DNA from: Embleya sp051903075
GTDB taxonomy: Bacteria; Actinomycetota; Actinomycetes; Streptomycetales; Streptomycetaceae
Direction of reading: 5' to 3'
DNA: 64,000 nt
Assembly: GCF_051903075.1 (NCBI RefSeq)
Contig: NZ_CP182422.1
Span: 1,178,001 to 1,242,000, forward strand
Below are positions 7,249 to 16,066 of the stretch, in pieces (the stretch's first letter is position 1; every line of letters begins with the position of its first letter). The position numbers and the translations under genes were made by a program. The notes below the pieces were generated by a model. It made no database searches, was not told the DNA's origin, and saw only the letters and a program-made list of their open reading frames with translations.

Positions 7249-8147
7249 TGGCCGAGTCCCCTCGTGACGAACAGCCGGGCCCGGTCGGGATAGGCCGCCG
7301 CGAGCCGATACCCCTGATCGACCGTCGCCATCGGGTCCTCCTCGTCGTGCACGACCAGGATCGGCACTCGTACCCGCTCGGGAGCGTAGGACGCGGAGAA
7401 CCGCTCCCAGATGTCCGACTCCGGTGCCAGCAGCCGCTCGTCCGCCCGCTCCCGGACCAGCGCCACCACCCGCGCGTGCAACCGGAGTCGGGCACTGAAC
7501 CGGTGCAACAGGTATTCCATGTCGCACACTCCGCCGATCGCCACCACCCGATCCGCCCGCACCCCCGAGCGCAACGCCTGGAACGCCCCGAGCACACCGA
7601 AGGAATGCGCCAGCATCGCCCGGAACTCCCCATGGCGCTCCTGGAGTTGCCGGGCGATCTCGGCATAGTCCAGCACCGTGGGGCCGATCCCGCCCGAATC
7701 CCCGTTGCCCGGCGCGTCGAAGCCGATCGGGGTCAGCCCCCGGGCCCGCAGCTCCTCGACGAACGGCGCGAAGCGCGAGGCCCGGGACTGCCATCCGTGC
7801 AGCAGCAGAACCGGCTCGGCCCCGTCGCCCCAGCGGTAGGTGACCACCTTCCGACCGCCGACATCCAAGGTGTCGGTGACCGCGAACAGGTGCGCCGAAC
7901 GCTCCGCCGGCCGGACCGCGCTGCGCCCGAACGGACGCCGAAACAACACATACGCCAGCGCCCCGGCCGCCCTCGGGGACAGTGCCGTCGCCGCCCGCAG
8001 GGCCAACCGCGCGGACGTCTCCCCGACCCGCCTGCCGCCCGCACCGGGGTTCGCCGACCCCCGTGTGTCGGCGAACCCCGGTGCCGTCGAGGCGAGTTCG
8101 AGATCGATCGGGCCCGCAATGGCGCCGGGCCCCTTCGAATGGGTCAT
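7122..8147 (-). CDS. Alpha/beta-fold hydrolase
   Basis: 341-aa cytoplasmic hydrolase. Landmarks are the oxyanion region LLHGWQSRASRF, the nucleophile elbow AHSFGV (GxSxG variant with H-S-F-G), the acid loop LVVHDEEDPMAT and the histidine in GLGHHRVLSD. The substrate is unknown. ATG 8147 was chosen; an extension to 8192 adds a few residues without a better ribosome-binding site. It is transcribed away from the TetR gene at 8361. A TTGACA on the minus strand (8200-8205) and a 12-bp palindrome at 8212-8223 suggest repression by that TetR. The last ~20 residues (Arg/Ser/Thr-rich) overlap the convergent NlpC/P60-like gene. Confidence 0.82.
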   Translation of the reverse strand: MTHSKGPGAIAGPIDLELASTAPGFADTRGSANPGAGGRRVGETSARLALRAATALSPRAAGALAYVLFRRPFGRSAVRPAERSAHLFAVTDTLDVGGRKVVTYRWGDGAEPVLLLHGWQSRASRFAPFVEELRARGLTPIGFDAPGNGDSGGIGPTVLDYAEIARQLQERHGEFRAMLAHSFGVLGAFQALRSGVRADRVVAIGGVCDMEYLLHRFSARLRLHARVVALVRERADERLLAPESDIWERFSASYAPERVRVPILVVHDEEDPMATVDQGYRLAAAYPDRARLFVTRGLGHHRVLSDPAVVAEVLGFLDEDHGYRSRTRDGVVAASSSTTCR

Positions 8148-8211
8148 GTCCGCATGCCCCCTGGGTGAGTGATTCGCCTGGATGACATGCACCCCGGCGT
8201 GTCAAAATTGC

Positions 8212-8223
8212 ACGACCGGTCGT
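8212..8223. promoter_or_regulatory. Palindromic operator in the hydrolase/TetR divergent promoter
   Basis: ACGACCGGTCGT is a perfect 12-bp palindrome just upstream of a minus-strand TTGACA (8200-8205) and immediately before a plus-strand TACTAT (8223-8228). Palindromes with a GACCGGTC core are typical TetR-family operators, so the TetR at 8361 probably binds here and controls both itself and the hydrolase. Confidence 0.5.
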
Positions 8224-8360
8224 ACTATTTATCAAGTCGGCGAAGACTGTCAAGGCCCGAGGGGAGGCACGACAGCGGGATAATCGACGCCGGTCGGCCG
8301 AGCAGGCGGCGGGCCGACCCGAGGGCCGGACCGGTCGAGCCGGCGGAGACAGGAGTGGTC

Positions 8361-9011
8361 ATGAGCACGTCCGCGACCGACGGGCGGGTCCGCAAGGGCG
8401 ATCGCACCCGGCAGGCGATCGTCCACCGGGCCGCCGACATCGCCTCGATGGAGGGCCTGGAGGGACTGTCCATCGGCCGGCTGGCGAGCGACCTGGAGAT
8501 CAGCAAGAGCGGGGTGTTCGCCCACTTCGGTTCCAAGGAGGAACTGCAACTCGCCGCGATCGGCGCGGCGGTCGAGGTGTACGTGGACCACGTGGTGACC
8601 CCGGCGATGGAGGGCCCTGCCGGCCTGGTCCGACTGTGGCGGTTGGCCGAGCGCTGGATCGCCTACTCGCGCGACCGGGTCTTCCCCGGTGGTTGCTTCT
8701 TCTTCAACACCGCCGCCGAATTCGACGCCCGCCCGGGCCGGGTCCGCGACGCACTGGCCGGCGCCTGGAGCGGCTGGCGCGCCCTGCTGACCGCCGAGGC
8801 CGAGGCGGCGAAAACCCGGGGCGAGGCCCAGCCGGACCTGGACGTGGCCCAACTCGTCTTCGAGATCATCGCGTTCCTGGAAGCCGCCAACGGCATCAGC
8901 GTCCTGCACGACGACGAGAGCGCCTACACCCGGGCCGGCACCGCCATCCACGCCCGCCTGCTGACGGCCGCCACCGACCCGGACGCGCTGCGGGCGGCGC
9001 TGACGGAATAG
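8361..9011 (+). CDS. TetR/AcrR-family regulator
   Basis: 216-aa DNA-binding repressor. The N-terminal helix-turn-helix runs from DRTRQAIVHRAADIA through LASDLEISKSGVFAHFGSKEEL (about residues 15-60). The C-terminal ligand domain carries RDRVFPGGCFFFNTAAEFDARPG, characteristic of a TetR_C subgroup. ATG 8361 has an AGGAG upstream; a longer frame reading from 8169 is rejected because the helix-turn-helix would sit too far in. It is divergent from the alpha/beta hydrolase with a palindrome between them, the usual local-regulator arrangement. The ligand is unknown. Confidence 0.88.
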   Translation: MSTSATDGRVRKGDRTRQAIVHRAADIASMEGLEGLSIGRLASDLEISKSGVFAHFGSKEELQLAAIGAAVEVYVDHVVTPAMEGPAGLVRLWRLAERWIAYSRDRVFPGGCFFFNTAAEFDARPGRVRDALAGAWSGWRALLTAEAEAAKTRGEAQPDLDVAQLVFEIIAFLEAANGISVLHDDESAYTRAGTAIHARLLTAATDPDALRAALTE

Positions 9012-9058
9012 GCCCTGTCCGGCGGATCTTGGCGGGCCGGCCCGCACCCCGCCGGGGC

Positions 9059-10300
9059 TCAGTCCGCCGCCAACCCCGCGTACCTCCGGCAGGTCGCCCG
9101 GTCGTCCGGCAGCTCGCGCGCCCGCAGCAGCTCGCGGAAGTTGAGCCACTTCCAGGTGTCCACATCCATTTCGGCCAAGGTCGCCACGACCCGGCGCCGT
9201 GCCGCCGGCAAGTCGGCGAAGGCCGGCGCGGGCACCCCCAGTGCCTCCGTGCCGAAGGCCAGGCGCAGTGCCGCGTCCGTGATGGCGAACGCCGAGGGGC
9301 CGGAAGTGCGGGACAACCCTGTCAGGACCGATTCCAGTACGTCGACCGGGAGTTCGCCGGCTCCGAGGGCGACGAGGCTGCTCGACGCGTACGCCCCCAG
9401 GTCGCCGTCGAAGAACCCCAGCGGGACCGCCTCGTCGTCGGCCGGCGGATCCACCATGCAGGCGGCGAGTTCGGCGATCACCTCGAGGTCGGCCGCGCCG
9501 AGGCGGGCCAGTGCGATCGCCGCCGCCCAGCGGGCCAGGGGTTCGTCGGTGCCCTGGTGGTACGCCCGCAGCGGGGCGATCTGGGCCGCGTCGCCGAGCA
9601 GGCCGATCGCCACGATCGCGTTCGCCGCGACGCCCGGTACCGATTCGGTCGCCGGCAGGTCGCGCAGCCGGGGCAGAATCCGCGACGCCTCCTCGGGAAA
9701 CCAGCCGACCGCGTAGGCCGCCGCCGCCCGCAGCTGCGGATCCGGATCGGTCAGCACACCGCACAGTGTCGGCACACCGGCGCGCACCGCGTCGTACGCG
9801 CGCAGTTCGTACTCGGCTTCCCGGCACGACTCCTCGAAGTCGAAGGTGTCCCGCCGCCGCTCCCGGGCGCGTCGCTCGGCCTCGCCGTCGGCCTCCGCGA
9901 TCCAGCCGTCGAACCGCCGCCGAGCCCCCTCCGCACCCTCCGCGCGTGTTCGACCCACCGCCGCGCGCCAGGCGGCGATGGCCACCCCGTCGGGGAGATG
10001 CGCCTCGTCGTATCCGATCGCCAACGCCGCGAGCAGATGCACCAGGTCGGCCCGATCGGGGGTGCCCGGATCCGCGACGAGCGCGAGCAGGAACGGGACG
10101 GCGTGCGCCGTCGCCTCGTACCGGCTGCCCTGATGAAAGATGTTGCCGTAGAGCGCGTTCAGCGCCCGCCTCCGCCCCTCCGCGTCCGCCGAGCGCAATG
10201 CGCGCAGCTGTTCGGGCACGTCCTCGGCCGAGCCGTACGCGTGTTCCGAACCCGCCCAGTCGATCCCGTCCAGCCCGGCCAGAGGCCCCCACTCCACCAT
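9059..10300 (-). CDS. HEAT-repeat-like protein
   Basis: 413-aa soluble protein built from helical repeats. Several segments with the HEAT pattern are visible (PELQLRAAAAYAVGWF-like, VAANAIVAIGLLGD, PLARWAAAIALARLG, SSLVALGAG). Leu/Ala-rich helices are spaced by Asp/Pro turns, and an Arg/Glu-rich charged stretch lies near residues 130-150. No catalytic motif is seen; such proteins act as binding scaffolds or in bilin-lyase-like roles. ATG 10300 has GGAAGG upstream. The 47-bp gap to the convergent TetR contains only a GC palindrome (9032-9045). Confidence 0.7.
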   Translation of the reverse strand: MVEWGPLAGLDGIDWAGSEHAYGSAEDVPEQLRALRSADAEGRRRALNALYGNIFHQGSRYEATAHAVPFLLALVADPGTPDRADLVHLLAALAIGYDEAHLPDGVAIAAWRAAVGRTRAEGAEGARRRFDGWIAEADGEAERRARERRRDTFDFEESCREAEYELRAYDAVRAGVPTLCGVLTDPDPQLRAAAAYAVGWFPEEASRILPRLRDLPATESVPGVAANAIVAIGLLGDAAQIAPLRAYHQGTDEPLARWAAAIALARLGAADLEVIAELAACMVDPPADDEAVPLGFFDGDLGAYASSSLVALGAGELPVDVLESVLTGLSRTSGPSAFAITDAALRLAFGTEALGVPAPAFADLPAARRRVVATLAEMDVDTWKWLNFRELLRARELPDDRATCRRYAGLAAD

Positions 10301-10356
10301 GGTCGACAATCCTTCCCTCTCCGGCGCGCGGCGTCGACGGTCGGGAGCGATCAACC

Positions 10357-10380
10357 TTATTGGACTGCTCATTACAAAAC
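10357..10380. promoter_or_regulatory. Operator half-site match upstream of TetR 10398
   Basis: The segment ending ACTGCTCATTACAAAAC matches 15 of 19 bases with the dyad upstream of the exporter at 11046-11069. It lies in the promoter of the TetR gene, so autoregulation plus control of the exporter is the simple reading. This copy lacks a clean left arm. Confidence 0.4.
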
Positions 10381-10397
10381 CTGCTAGCGTGCTCCGC

Positions 10398-10979
10398 ATG
10401 GCCCGACCACGGAAGTTCGACGAGGAGCAGGCGGTCCAGGCCGCGCTCGACGCGTTCTGGCGGGCGGGCTACGAGGCCACCTCGACGCAGGACCTGTGCG
10501 ACGCGACCGGCCTCGGCCGCAGCAGCATCTACAACACGTTCAGCAGCAAGCGCGAGCTGTTCCTGCGCGCGCTGCGGCGCTACATCGAGCACATGACGAG
10601 CGTCCAGGTCGCGAACCTGGAGAGCGATCGTCCCGTACACGACAAGATCCGCGACCTGCTGACCTCGATCGTGGTCGACGAGACCGACAACCCCGGCGAC
10701 CGGCGCGGCTGCCTGGTGGTCAACACCGCGATCGAACTGTCCGGCCGTGACGCCGAGGTGACCGCGGTGCTCGAACGCGACTACCGTCGCCGGCACGCGG
10801 CGATCAAGGCCGCGATCGACGCCGGACGGCTCGACGGCGACATCGACCGGGACAAGGACGCCGACGCCCTCGCGCACGCCGTGATCGGCGCGGTGTCGGG
10901 AATCCGACTCGCCGCCCGCAACGGGGTCGACCGTGCGGGACTGACGGCGATCGCGGAGACGACACTCGCGGCGCTCTAG
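10398..10979 (+). CDS. TetR/AcrR-family regulator of the adjacent exporter
   Basis: 193-aa repressor starting MARPRKFDEEQAVQAALDAF. The HTH is TSTQDLCDATGLGRSSIYNTFSSKREL in composition (residues 30-56), typical of the AcrR/NemR-like subgroup. The C-terminal domain has GDRRGCLVVNTAIEL, a motif common in TetR_C domains of regulators of efflux or electrophile response. It lies 128 bp upstream of a Cmx-like exporter in the same direction. A related 19-bp box sits before each gene, so it probably represses both. No Shine-Dalgarno is evident at ATG 10398; TAGCGT 10 bp upstream suggests a nearly leaderless mRNA. Confidence 0.87.
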   Translation: MARPRKFDEEQAVQAALDAFWRAGYEATSTQDLCDATGLGRSSIYNTFSSKRELFLRALRRYIEHMTSVQVANLESDRPVHDKIRDLLTSIVVDETDNPGDRRGCLVVNTAIELSGRDAEVTAVLERDYRRRHAAIKAAIDAGRLDGDIDRDKDADALAHAVIGAVSGIRLAARNGVDRAGLTAIAETTLAAL

Positions 10980-11045
10980 CGACCCGCGCGCGGCGAGCCG
11001 ACACGGTGCCCATCGCACCCCTGCGCCTCGCTCACGCATGCCCCT

Positions 11046-11069
11046 GTTTTGAACTACACATTCCAAAAC
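11046..11069. promoter_or_regulatory. Inverted repeat upstream of the Cmx-like exporter
   Basis: GTTTTG (11046-11051) and CAAAAC (11064-11069) form a dyad with a 12-bp centre that includes ACTACACATTC. It is 38 bp before the exporter ATG. Its right half matches the box upstream of the TetR gene at 10357-10380, which marks it as that regulator's likely operator. Confidence 0.5.
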
Positions 11070-11107
11070 ACCAACGCACACCGCACCACCGACTCGGGAG
11101 TACCCCC

Positions 11108-12322
11108 ATGCCTCTGGCCGTCTACATCCTCGGACTCGGCATATTCGCGCAAGGCACCTCGGAGTTCATGCTCTCCGGGCTGCTGGAGACGATGGCCGCC
11201 GACCTCGGCGTCTCCATCCCCGACGCCGGGCTGCTGATCTCGGCCTTCGCCGTCGGCATGGTCGTCGGCGCGCCCCTGCTCGCCGTACTCACCCTGCACT
11301 GGCCCCGGCGTACCGCCCTGATCGCCTTCCAGGCCGTGTTCGTCCTGGGCCATGTGGTCGGCGCGCTCGCGCCCGGCTACTGGGTGGTGCTCGCCACCCG
11401 CGTGGTCAGCGCCATCGCCTACGCCGGCTTCTGGGCGGTGGCGGCCGTCACCGCGATCGGCCTGGTCGCCCCGAACGCGCGGGCCAAGGCGATGGCGGTG
11501 GTCGCGGGCGGGTTGTCCCTGGCCACCGTGGTCGGCCTCCCGCTCGGCACCATGATCGGCAACTGGGCCGGCTGGCGTGCGGCCTTCTGGGCGGTCGCCG
11601 TGCTCACCGCGCTGAGCACGGTCGCGGTGTACGCGGTGCTGCCCGGCGGTCACACCGCGAACGAGGCGCCGCGTTCGGTCCGGACCGAACTGAGCTCCAT
11701 GCGCCGGCCGCGACTGTGGGTCGCCTACACCACGACGGCGGCCGGTTTCGGTGCCGTGGTCGCGGTGTTCAGCTACCTCGGCACGATGCTGACCAACACC
11801 ACCGGGATCGGCGAGGCGTGGGTGCCGCTGGTGTTGTCCTGGTACGGGGTGGGCGCGGTGGTCGGGATCACGGTCGGCGGACGGCTGGCCGACGAGCACC
11901 CGTTCGGCACCCTGTACGGCAGCCTCGGCACGGTCGTGGTCGTGTCCCTGCTGCTCACGCTGACCGCGCGGAACGTGCCGGCCACCCTCGTCCTGGTCTT
12001 CCTGCTCGGCGCCGGCGGCTTCGCGGCCAATCCGGCCGTCAACGCCCGCGTGTTCGCCATCGCGTCCGACGCCCCCACGCTCGCCGGCGCGACCAACACG
12101 GCGGCGTTCAACGTCGGCATCACGGTCGGCCCGCTGCTCGGCGGCCGGGTGATCGCGGCCGGCTTCGACTACGCCGCCGTCGCGTGGGTCGGCGTCGCCC
12201 TGGGCCTGATCGCGCTGGCGAGCGCCTGGACGGACTCCCGCATGCGCGGGCGTACCCCCGCGCACGCCGCGCAGCCGGCCGCCGAGCACTCGGCGGCCGA
12301 AGCGACCCGGGTGCCGGCCTGA
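11108..12322 (+). CDS. MFS drug exporter of the Cmx/CmrA type
   Basis: 404-aa, 12-helix major facilitator. The start MPLAVYILGLGIFAQGTSEF, followed by MLSGLLETMAADLGVS and LLISAFAVGMVVGAP, resembles closely the chloramphenicol exporters of actinobacteria (Cmx/Cml family) as I remember them. Later helices include FLLGAGGFAANPAVNARVF, also typical. The tail is Ala/Pro-rich. ATG 11108 has GGGAG upstream. Being downstream of a TetR and a shared operator, it is probably inducible efflux. The actual substrate (phenicol or other) cannot be told from sequence. Confidence 0.85.
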   Translation: MPLAVYILGLGIFAQGTSEFMLSGLLETMAADLGVSIPDAGLLISAFAVGMVVGAPLLAVLTLHWPRRTALIAFQAVFVLGHVVGALAPGYWVVLATRVVSAIAYAGFWAVAAVTAIGLVAPNARAKAMAVVAGGLSLATVVGLPLGTMIGNWAGWRAAFWAVAVLTALSTVAVYAVLPGGHTANEAPRSVRTELSSMRRPRLWVAYTTTAAGFGAVVAVFSYLGTMLTNTTGIGEAWVPLVLSWYGVGAVVGITVGGRLADEHPFGTLYGSLGTVVVVSLLLTLTARNVPATLVLVFLLGAGGFAANPAVNARVFAIASDAPTLAGATNTAAFNVGITVGPLLGGRVIAAGFDYAAVAWVGVALGLIALASAWTDSRMRGRTPAHAAQPAAEHSAAEATRVPA

Positions 12323-12556
12323 ACGGCACCCGGCGGCGGCCGGGCCGTGTCGACTTCGTGGCCGACGGTGACCGCCCCGCCGCACCCCGCGACACTGGCC
12401 GCCCCGAGCGCCTGACGCAGCATCAGTTCCCTTGATTTTTCCGGCCTTCGGGGCTGCCGGAGGGCTTGCCGGGGGGTCTAATCTAATCCCCTGCTGCAAT
12501 GGTCCGTTTTCGGTCGAACGGGTAGAAACCACCCGTCTAGGACAGGACGGTTCGCC

Positions 12557-14230
12557 ATGGTCTCCACCGACCCCGCAAGACCCTCCTCACCCGAACCGCC
12601 CCTGCGTCGCGCAGCCGGCGAGAAGGGCCTCAAGACCGGCGCCCTGGGCCTCGCGTCCAGCGTCGTGATCGGGCTCGCCTCCACCGCACCGGCCTACAGC
12701 CTGGCCGCCACCCTCGGCATCATCGTCGCGGGCGTCGGCCTGCAATCGCCGATCGTCATGGTCCTGGCCTTCGTCCCGATGTTCCTGATCGCCTACGGCT
12801 ACAAGGAACTCAACGAGGACAACCCGGACTGCGGCACCACCTTCACCTGGGGATCACGCACGTTCGGCCCGATGACCGGCTGGATGGGCGGTTGGGCCAT
12901 CATCGTCGCGGACGTCATCGTGATGGCCAACCTCGCGCAGATCGCCGGCCAGTACGGCTTCCAGCTGGTCGGCGCCCACGGCCTCGCCGAGGACACGTTC
13001 TGGACCACCTTCGCGGGCGTGGTCTGGATCATCCTGATGACCTGGATCTGCTATGTCGGCATCGAACTGTCCGCCAACCTGCAGAAGGTATTGCTGACCA
13101 TCGAGATCGTGGTCCTGGTCGCCCTCGGCCTCACCGCGCTCTGGAAGGTCTACCTCGGCAACGCCCCCGACGGCTCGGTCCACATCGCGGGGTCCTGGTT
13201 CAACCCGTTCGAGATCGACTCCGTCGACGCGCTGACGAAGGGCGTCCTGGCCGCGGTGTTCATCTACTGGGGCTGGGACACGGCCGTGTCGATCAACGAG
13301 GAGACCGCGGACTCCGCGCGCACCCCCGGCCGGGCCGCGGTGATCTCGACCGTCCTGCTCCTGCTGATCTACGTCCTGATCAGCACCTCGGCGCTGTCCT
13401 TCGCGGGCGCCGGCGACACCGGCAGCGGTCTGGCCAACCCGGACAACTCCGGGGACGTACTGTCCGGCCTCGGTTCGAGCGTCTTCGGCAGTGTCGGATT
13501 CGGCTGGTTCATGGCCAAGTTGCTGGTGTTCATGGTGCTGACCTCGTCGGCGGCGTCCACCCAGACGACCATCCTGCCGACCGCGCGCACCGCGCTGTCG
13601 ATGGCCGCGCACCGGGCCATCCCGGAGAAGTTCGCGCGCGTGCACACCCGCAACCAGGTGCCGACCTGGTCCACGGTCGGCATGGGGATCGCGTCGGTGG
13701 CCTTCTACGTGGTGATCACCCGGGTCAGCACGAATGTACTGACCGACTCGATCGGTTCGATCGGCCTGGCCATCGCGTTCTATTACGGCATCACCGGTTT
13801 CGCCTGCGTCTGGTACTACCGGCGCGTGCTCACCCGCAGCCGGCGCGACCTGATCACCAAGGGCGTCATGCCGGGGCTCGGCGGCGCGCTGCTGGCGTAC
13901 TTCTTCATCGACGCCTGCTACGTCTACTCGGACAAGGACTACGGCACGACGTACTGGACCCTGCCGTTCGCGCCGCACTGGCAGCTCGGCGGGGTGTTCC
14001 TGACCGGGATCGGCGCGCTGGTGCTGGGCGCGGTACTGATGCTCGGGTACCGGTTCGTCGCGCCGTCGTTCTTCCGGGGCGAGACGCTGCCGCGCGCGGT
14101 GGCACCGAGGGACGCCGTGGTCGAGTGGGTGGGGTCGGCGGGGGCTCCGGGGTCGGCGGGGGCTGCCGGGCCTCCCGGTTCGGCGGGCGCTGCGAAGAAC
14201 GAGGGGTCCACGGGATCCACCGCGCTCTGA
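12557..14230 (+). CDS. APC-superfamily amino acid permease
   Basis: 557-aa cytoplasmic-membrane transporter with about 12 hydrophobic segments. The N-terminal LGLASSVVIGLASTAPAYSLAATLG is the characteristic first APC helix (GxGxxGxxP-like), with YGYKELNEDNPDCGTTFTW after helix 2. An Ala/Gly/Pro low-complexity cytoplasmic tail (~30 residues) closes it. The 234-bp upstream gap holds a repeated TCTAATCTAATC and a small inverted repeat (ACGGGT 12518-12523 / ACCCGT 12531-12536) in the leader. I looked for a guanidine or other riboswitch there and did not recognise one. Substrate is unknown; amino acids or amines are likely. Confidence 0.87.
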   Translation: MVSTDPARPSSPEPPLRRAAGEKGLKTGALGLASSVVIGLASTAPAYSLAATLGIIVAGVGLQSPIVMVLAFVPMFLIAYGYKELNEDNPDCGTTFTWGSRTFGPMTGWMGGWAIIVADVIVMANLAQIAGQYGFQLVGAHGLAEDTFWTTFAGVVWIILMTWICYVGIELSANLQKVLLTIEIVVLVALGLTALWKVYLGNAPDGSVHIAGSWFNPFEIDSVDALTKGVLAAVFIYWGWDTAVSINEETADSARTPGRAAVISTVLLLLIYVLISTSALSFAGAGDTGSGLANPDNSGDVLSGLGSSVFGSVGFGWFMAKLLVFMVLTSSAASTQTTILPTARTALSMAAHRAIPEKFARVHTRNQVPTWSTVGMGIASVAFYVVITRVSTNVLTDSIGSIGLAIAFYYGITGFACVWYYRRVLTRSRRDLITKGVMPGLGGALLAYFFIDACYVYSDKDYGTTYWTLPFAPHWQLGGVFLTGIGALVLGAVLMLGYRFVAPSFFRGETLPRAVAPRDAVVEWVGSAGAPGSAGAAGPPGSAGAAKNEGSTGSTAL

Positions 14231-14238
14231 CCCGCGTG

Positions 14239-14268
14239 GGTGGGCCCACTCCGCTCGGTGGGCCCACC
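14239..14268. terminator. Bidirectional hairpin between the permease and the S4 gene
   Basis: GGTGGGCCCAC (14239-14249) pairs perfectly with GTGGGCCCACC (14258-14268), an 11-bp stem with an 8-nt loop. It lies in the 61-bp gap between convergent genes, so it can end both transcripts. Confidence 0.65.
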
Positions 14269-14291
14269 GCGCCGTCGGTCAGTGTTCTCGA

Positions 14292-14669
14292 TCAGTGTTC
14301 GCGGAACTGCTCCAAGAGGCGACGGTCGCGCTTGGTCGGGCGGCCCGTGCCGCGGTCGCGCTGGGGAACCATCAAAAGCTCGTCCCGAGGCGGACGCGGC
14401 GGGCTGTTGTCGGTCAGGCACTCGGCGGCCACCGGCGGCCCGACCCGCTTGCGCACGATGCGCTTGACCACGACGATCCGCTCGTAGCCGTCCACGCGCA
14501 CCCGCACCTCGTCCCCGACCTTGACGGTCTGGGCGGGCTTGACCTTGTCCCCGTTGACCCGCACGTGCCCGGCCTTGCAGGCCGCGGCGGCAAGCGAGCG
14601 GGTCTTGGTCAGCCGCACCGACCAGATCCAACTGTCGACCCGAACGGTCGTCGCCTCGTCTGTTGCCAT
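14292..14669 (-). CDS. S4-domain RNA-binding protein (Hsp15/HslR-like)
   Basis: 125-aa protein with an S4 RNA-binding domain at the N-terminus: VDSWIWSVRLTKTRSLAAAA, CKAGHVRVNG and VKVGDEVRV are in the order seen in HslR. A basic tail rich in Arg, Lys and Pro follows. The family binds stalled 50S subunits that carry nascent peptidyl-tRNA in other bacteria; in actinobacteria the role is assumed similar. ATG 14669 is the only plausible start. It is convergent with the APC permease. Confidence 0.85.
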   Translation of the reverse strand: MATDEATTVRVDSWIWSVRLTKTRSLAAAACKAGHVRVNGDKVKPAQTVKVGDEVRVRVDGYERIVVVKRIVRKRVGPPVAAECLTDNSPPRPPRDELLMVPQRDRGTGRPTKRDRRLLEQFREH

Positions 14670-14815
14670 GCCCCGACTCTAACCCGGCCGGTTCGGTTCA
14701 CCCCACCTCCGCACACCGGGCTGCACCCCCGCCGGTTCGGGTGTCCGCACGGTCGTTGCGGCACCCCGCCGGGCGGGACCCTCGGGGGATACCCGTGCGT
14801 TCCCGAGGAGTCGGC

Positions 14816-16066
14816 GTGTTCCCGAATACGATCCACCTGCCCGGCAATCCCACCGCCGTGACCCGTCGTCGCTGCTGCGTACTGGCCGTGGCACTGGCCG
14901 GGTCCGCCGTGGCCGCCACCGTGCCCGCCGCCGCTGCCGCCGGCACGCAGCGGGCCCAGGTGAGCGGTGTACGACTGCGCCGGGAGGCGGAGTGGCTGCT
15001 GCGCGAGGGTGGCTACGTCAATGTCGCGATCCTGCTCCGGGACGGGTCCGAGCGGATCGAGGCAAGTGCCGGACCCGGCGAGTTGCATACCGGGCAACCG
15101 ATGCCGCGCGGCGGCGCGTTGCGGGCAGGCAGTGCCACCAAGGCATTCGTGGCCACCGTCATCCTGCAACTGGTCGCCGAGCGGCGGTTGTCGCTCACCG
15201 ATCCGGTGGACCGGTGGTTGCCGGGCGTGGTGGCCGGCAACGGCAACGACGGACGCCGGGTGAGCGTGCACAACCTGCTGCGCCACACCAGTGGACTGCA
15301 CAACTACACCATCGAACTCGGGGATACCGCCGCGGACTTCGAACGACTGCGGTTCCGCCGCACGGGGCCGGCCGAACTCGTCGCCGCCGCGCTGCGGTTC
15401 CCCCCGAGCTTCCCGCCCGCCTCGGCCGACGACCCGGCGCCGAACTGGGAGTACTCGAACACCAATTACGTCCTGGCCGGGATGATCATCGAGCGGATCA
15501 CCGGCCGACACTGGGCCGAGGAGGTGCACGCCCGGGTGCTTCGCCCGCTCGGCCTCACCGGCACCCACGCCCCCGGCGACGACCCGACCCTGCCCGCGCC
15601 GTACGCCCACTCGTACCACCGCTTCCCGGACCGGGACGAGTGGGTGGACACGACCGTACGCACCATGTCCTGGGCCGACGCCGCCGGTGAACTGGTCACC
15701 ACACACGCCGACTTGGAGCGTTTCTTCACCGCGCTGCTGCGCGGCCGGCTGCTCCCGCCGGCGCAACTCGCGCTGATGCGCGAGACCGTGCCGATGCCGC
15801 CCGACTTCGAGCAGGTGATGCCGGGTGTGCGGTGCGGTCTCGGCCTGATGCGCCAACCGCTGCCGTGCGGCGGGTATCGCTGGGGCCACGGCGGGGACGT
15901 CGAGGGCTCCAAGATCCGCATGGGCGTCACCGAGCACGGCCGGCGCAGCGTGGTGATCGTGGCCAACGGCACCTACACGGACGACGAACACGGCCTGCGT
16001 GCCGAGGTGGCCGTACAACAGCTCACCGACCGCCTGCTCTGCCCCGAAGGGAGTGCGCCACGATGA
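14816..16066 (+). CDS. Secreted beta-lactamase-like serine hydrolase (first of tandem pair)
   Basis: 416-aa exported class-C-beta-lactamase/D,D-peptidase-like enzyme. GTG 14816 has GAGGAG five bases upstream. The signal peptide has TRRRCC then an Ala-rich core to VPAAAAAG. Catalytic motifs are SxxK in AGSATKAF, YxN in WEYSNTNY, and HxG in RWGHGGD. The closest known activity type is D-Ala-D-Ala carboxypeptidase or esterase; the substrate is uncertain. Its TGA overlaps the ATG of the next gene (ATGA), so the two are co-translated. The two proteins share layout and many motifs (LPGVVxGNGNDGRR in both), a tandem duplication. Confidence 0.87.
   Translation: MFPNTIHLPGNPTAVTRRRCCVLAVALAGSAVAATVPAAAAAGTQRAQVSGVRLRREAEWLLREGGYVNVAILLRDGSERIEASAGPGELHTGQPMPRGGALRAGSATKAFVATVILQLVAERRLSLTDPVDRWLPGVVAGNGNDGRRVSVHNLLRHTSGLHNYTIELGDTAADFERLRFRRTGPAELVAAALRFPPSFPPASADDPAPNWEYSNTNYVLAGMIIERITGRHWAEEVHARVLRPLGLTGTHAPGDDPTLPAPYAHSYHRFPDRDEWVDTTVRTMSWADAAGELVTTHADLERFFTALLRGRLLPPAQLALMRETVPMPPDFEQVMPGVRCGLGLMRQPLPCGGYRWGHGGDVEGSKIRMGVTEHGRRSVVIVANGTYTDDEHGLRAEVAVQQLTDRLLCPEGSAPR

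Noticed and set aside
8148..8360. Longer start of the TetR at 8169
   Set aside because: The extension covers the operator and promoter region, and AGGAG before 8361 fits the family start.
12323..12556. Guanidine-I riboswitch before the APC permease
   Set aside because: Only a small inverted repeat and GGTCCG strings are seen; the conserved ykkC blocks are missing.
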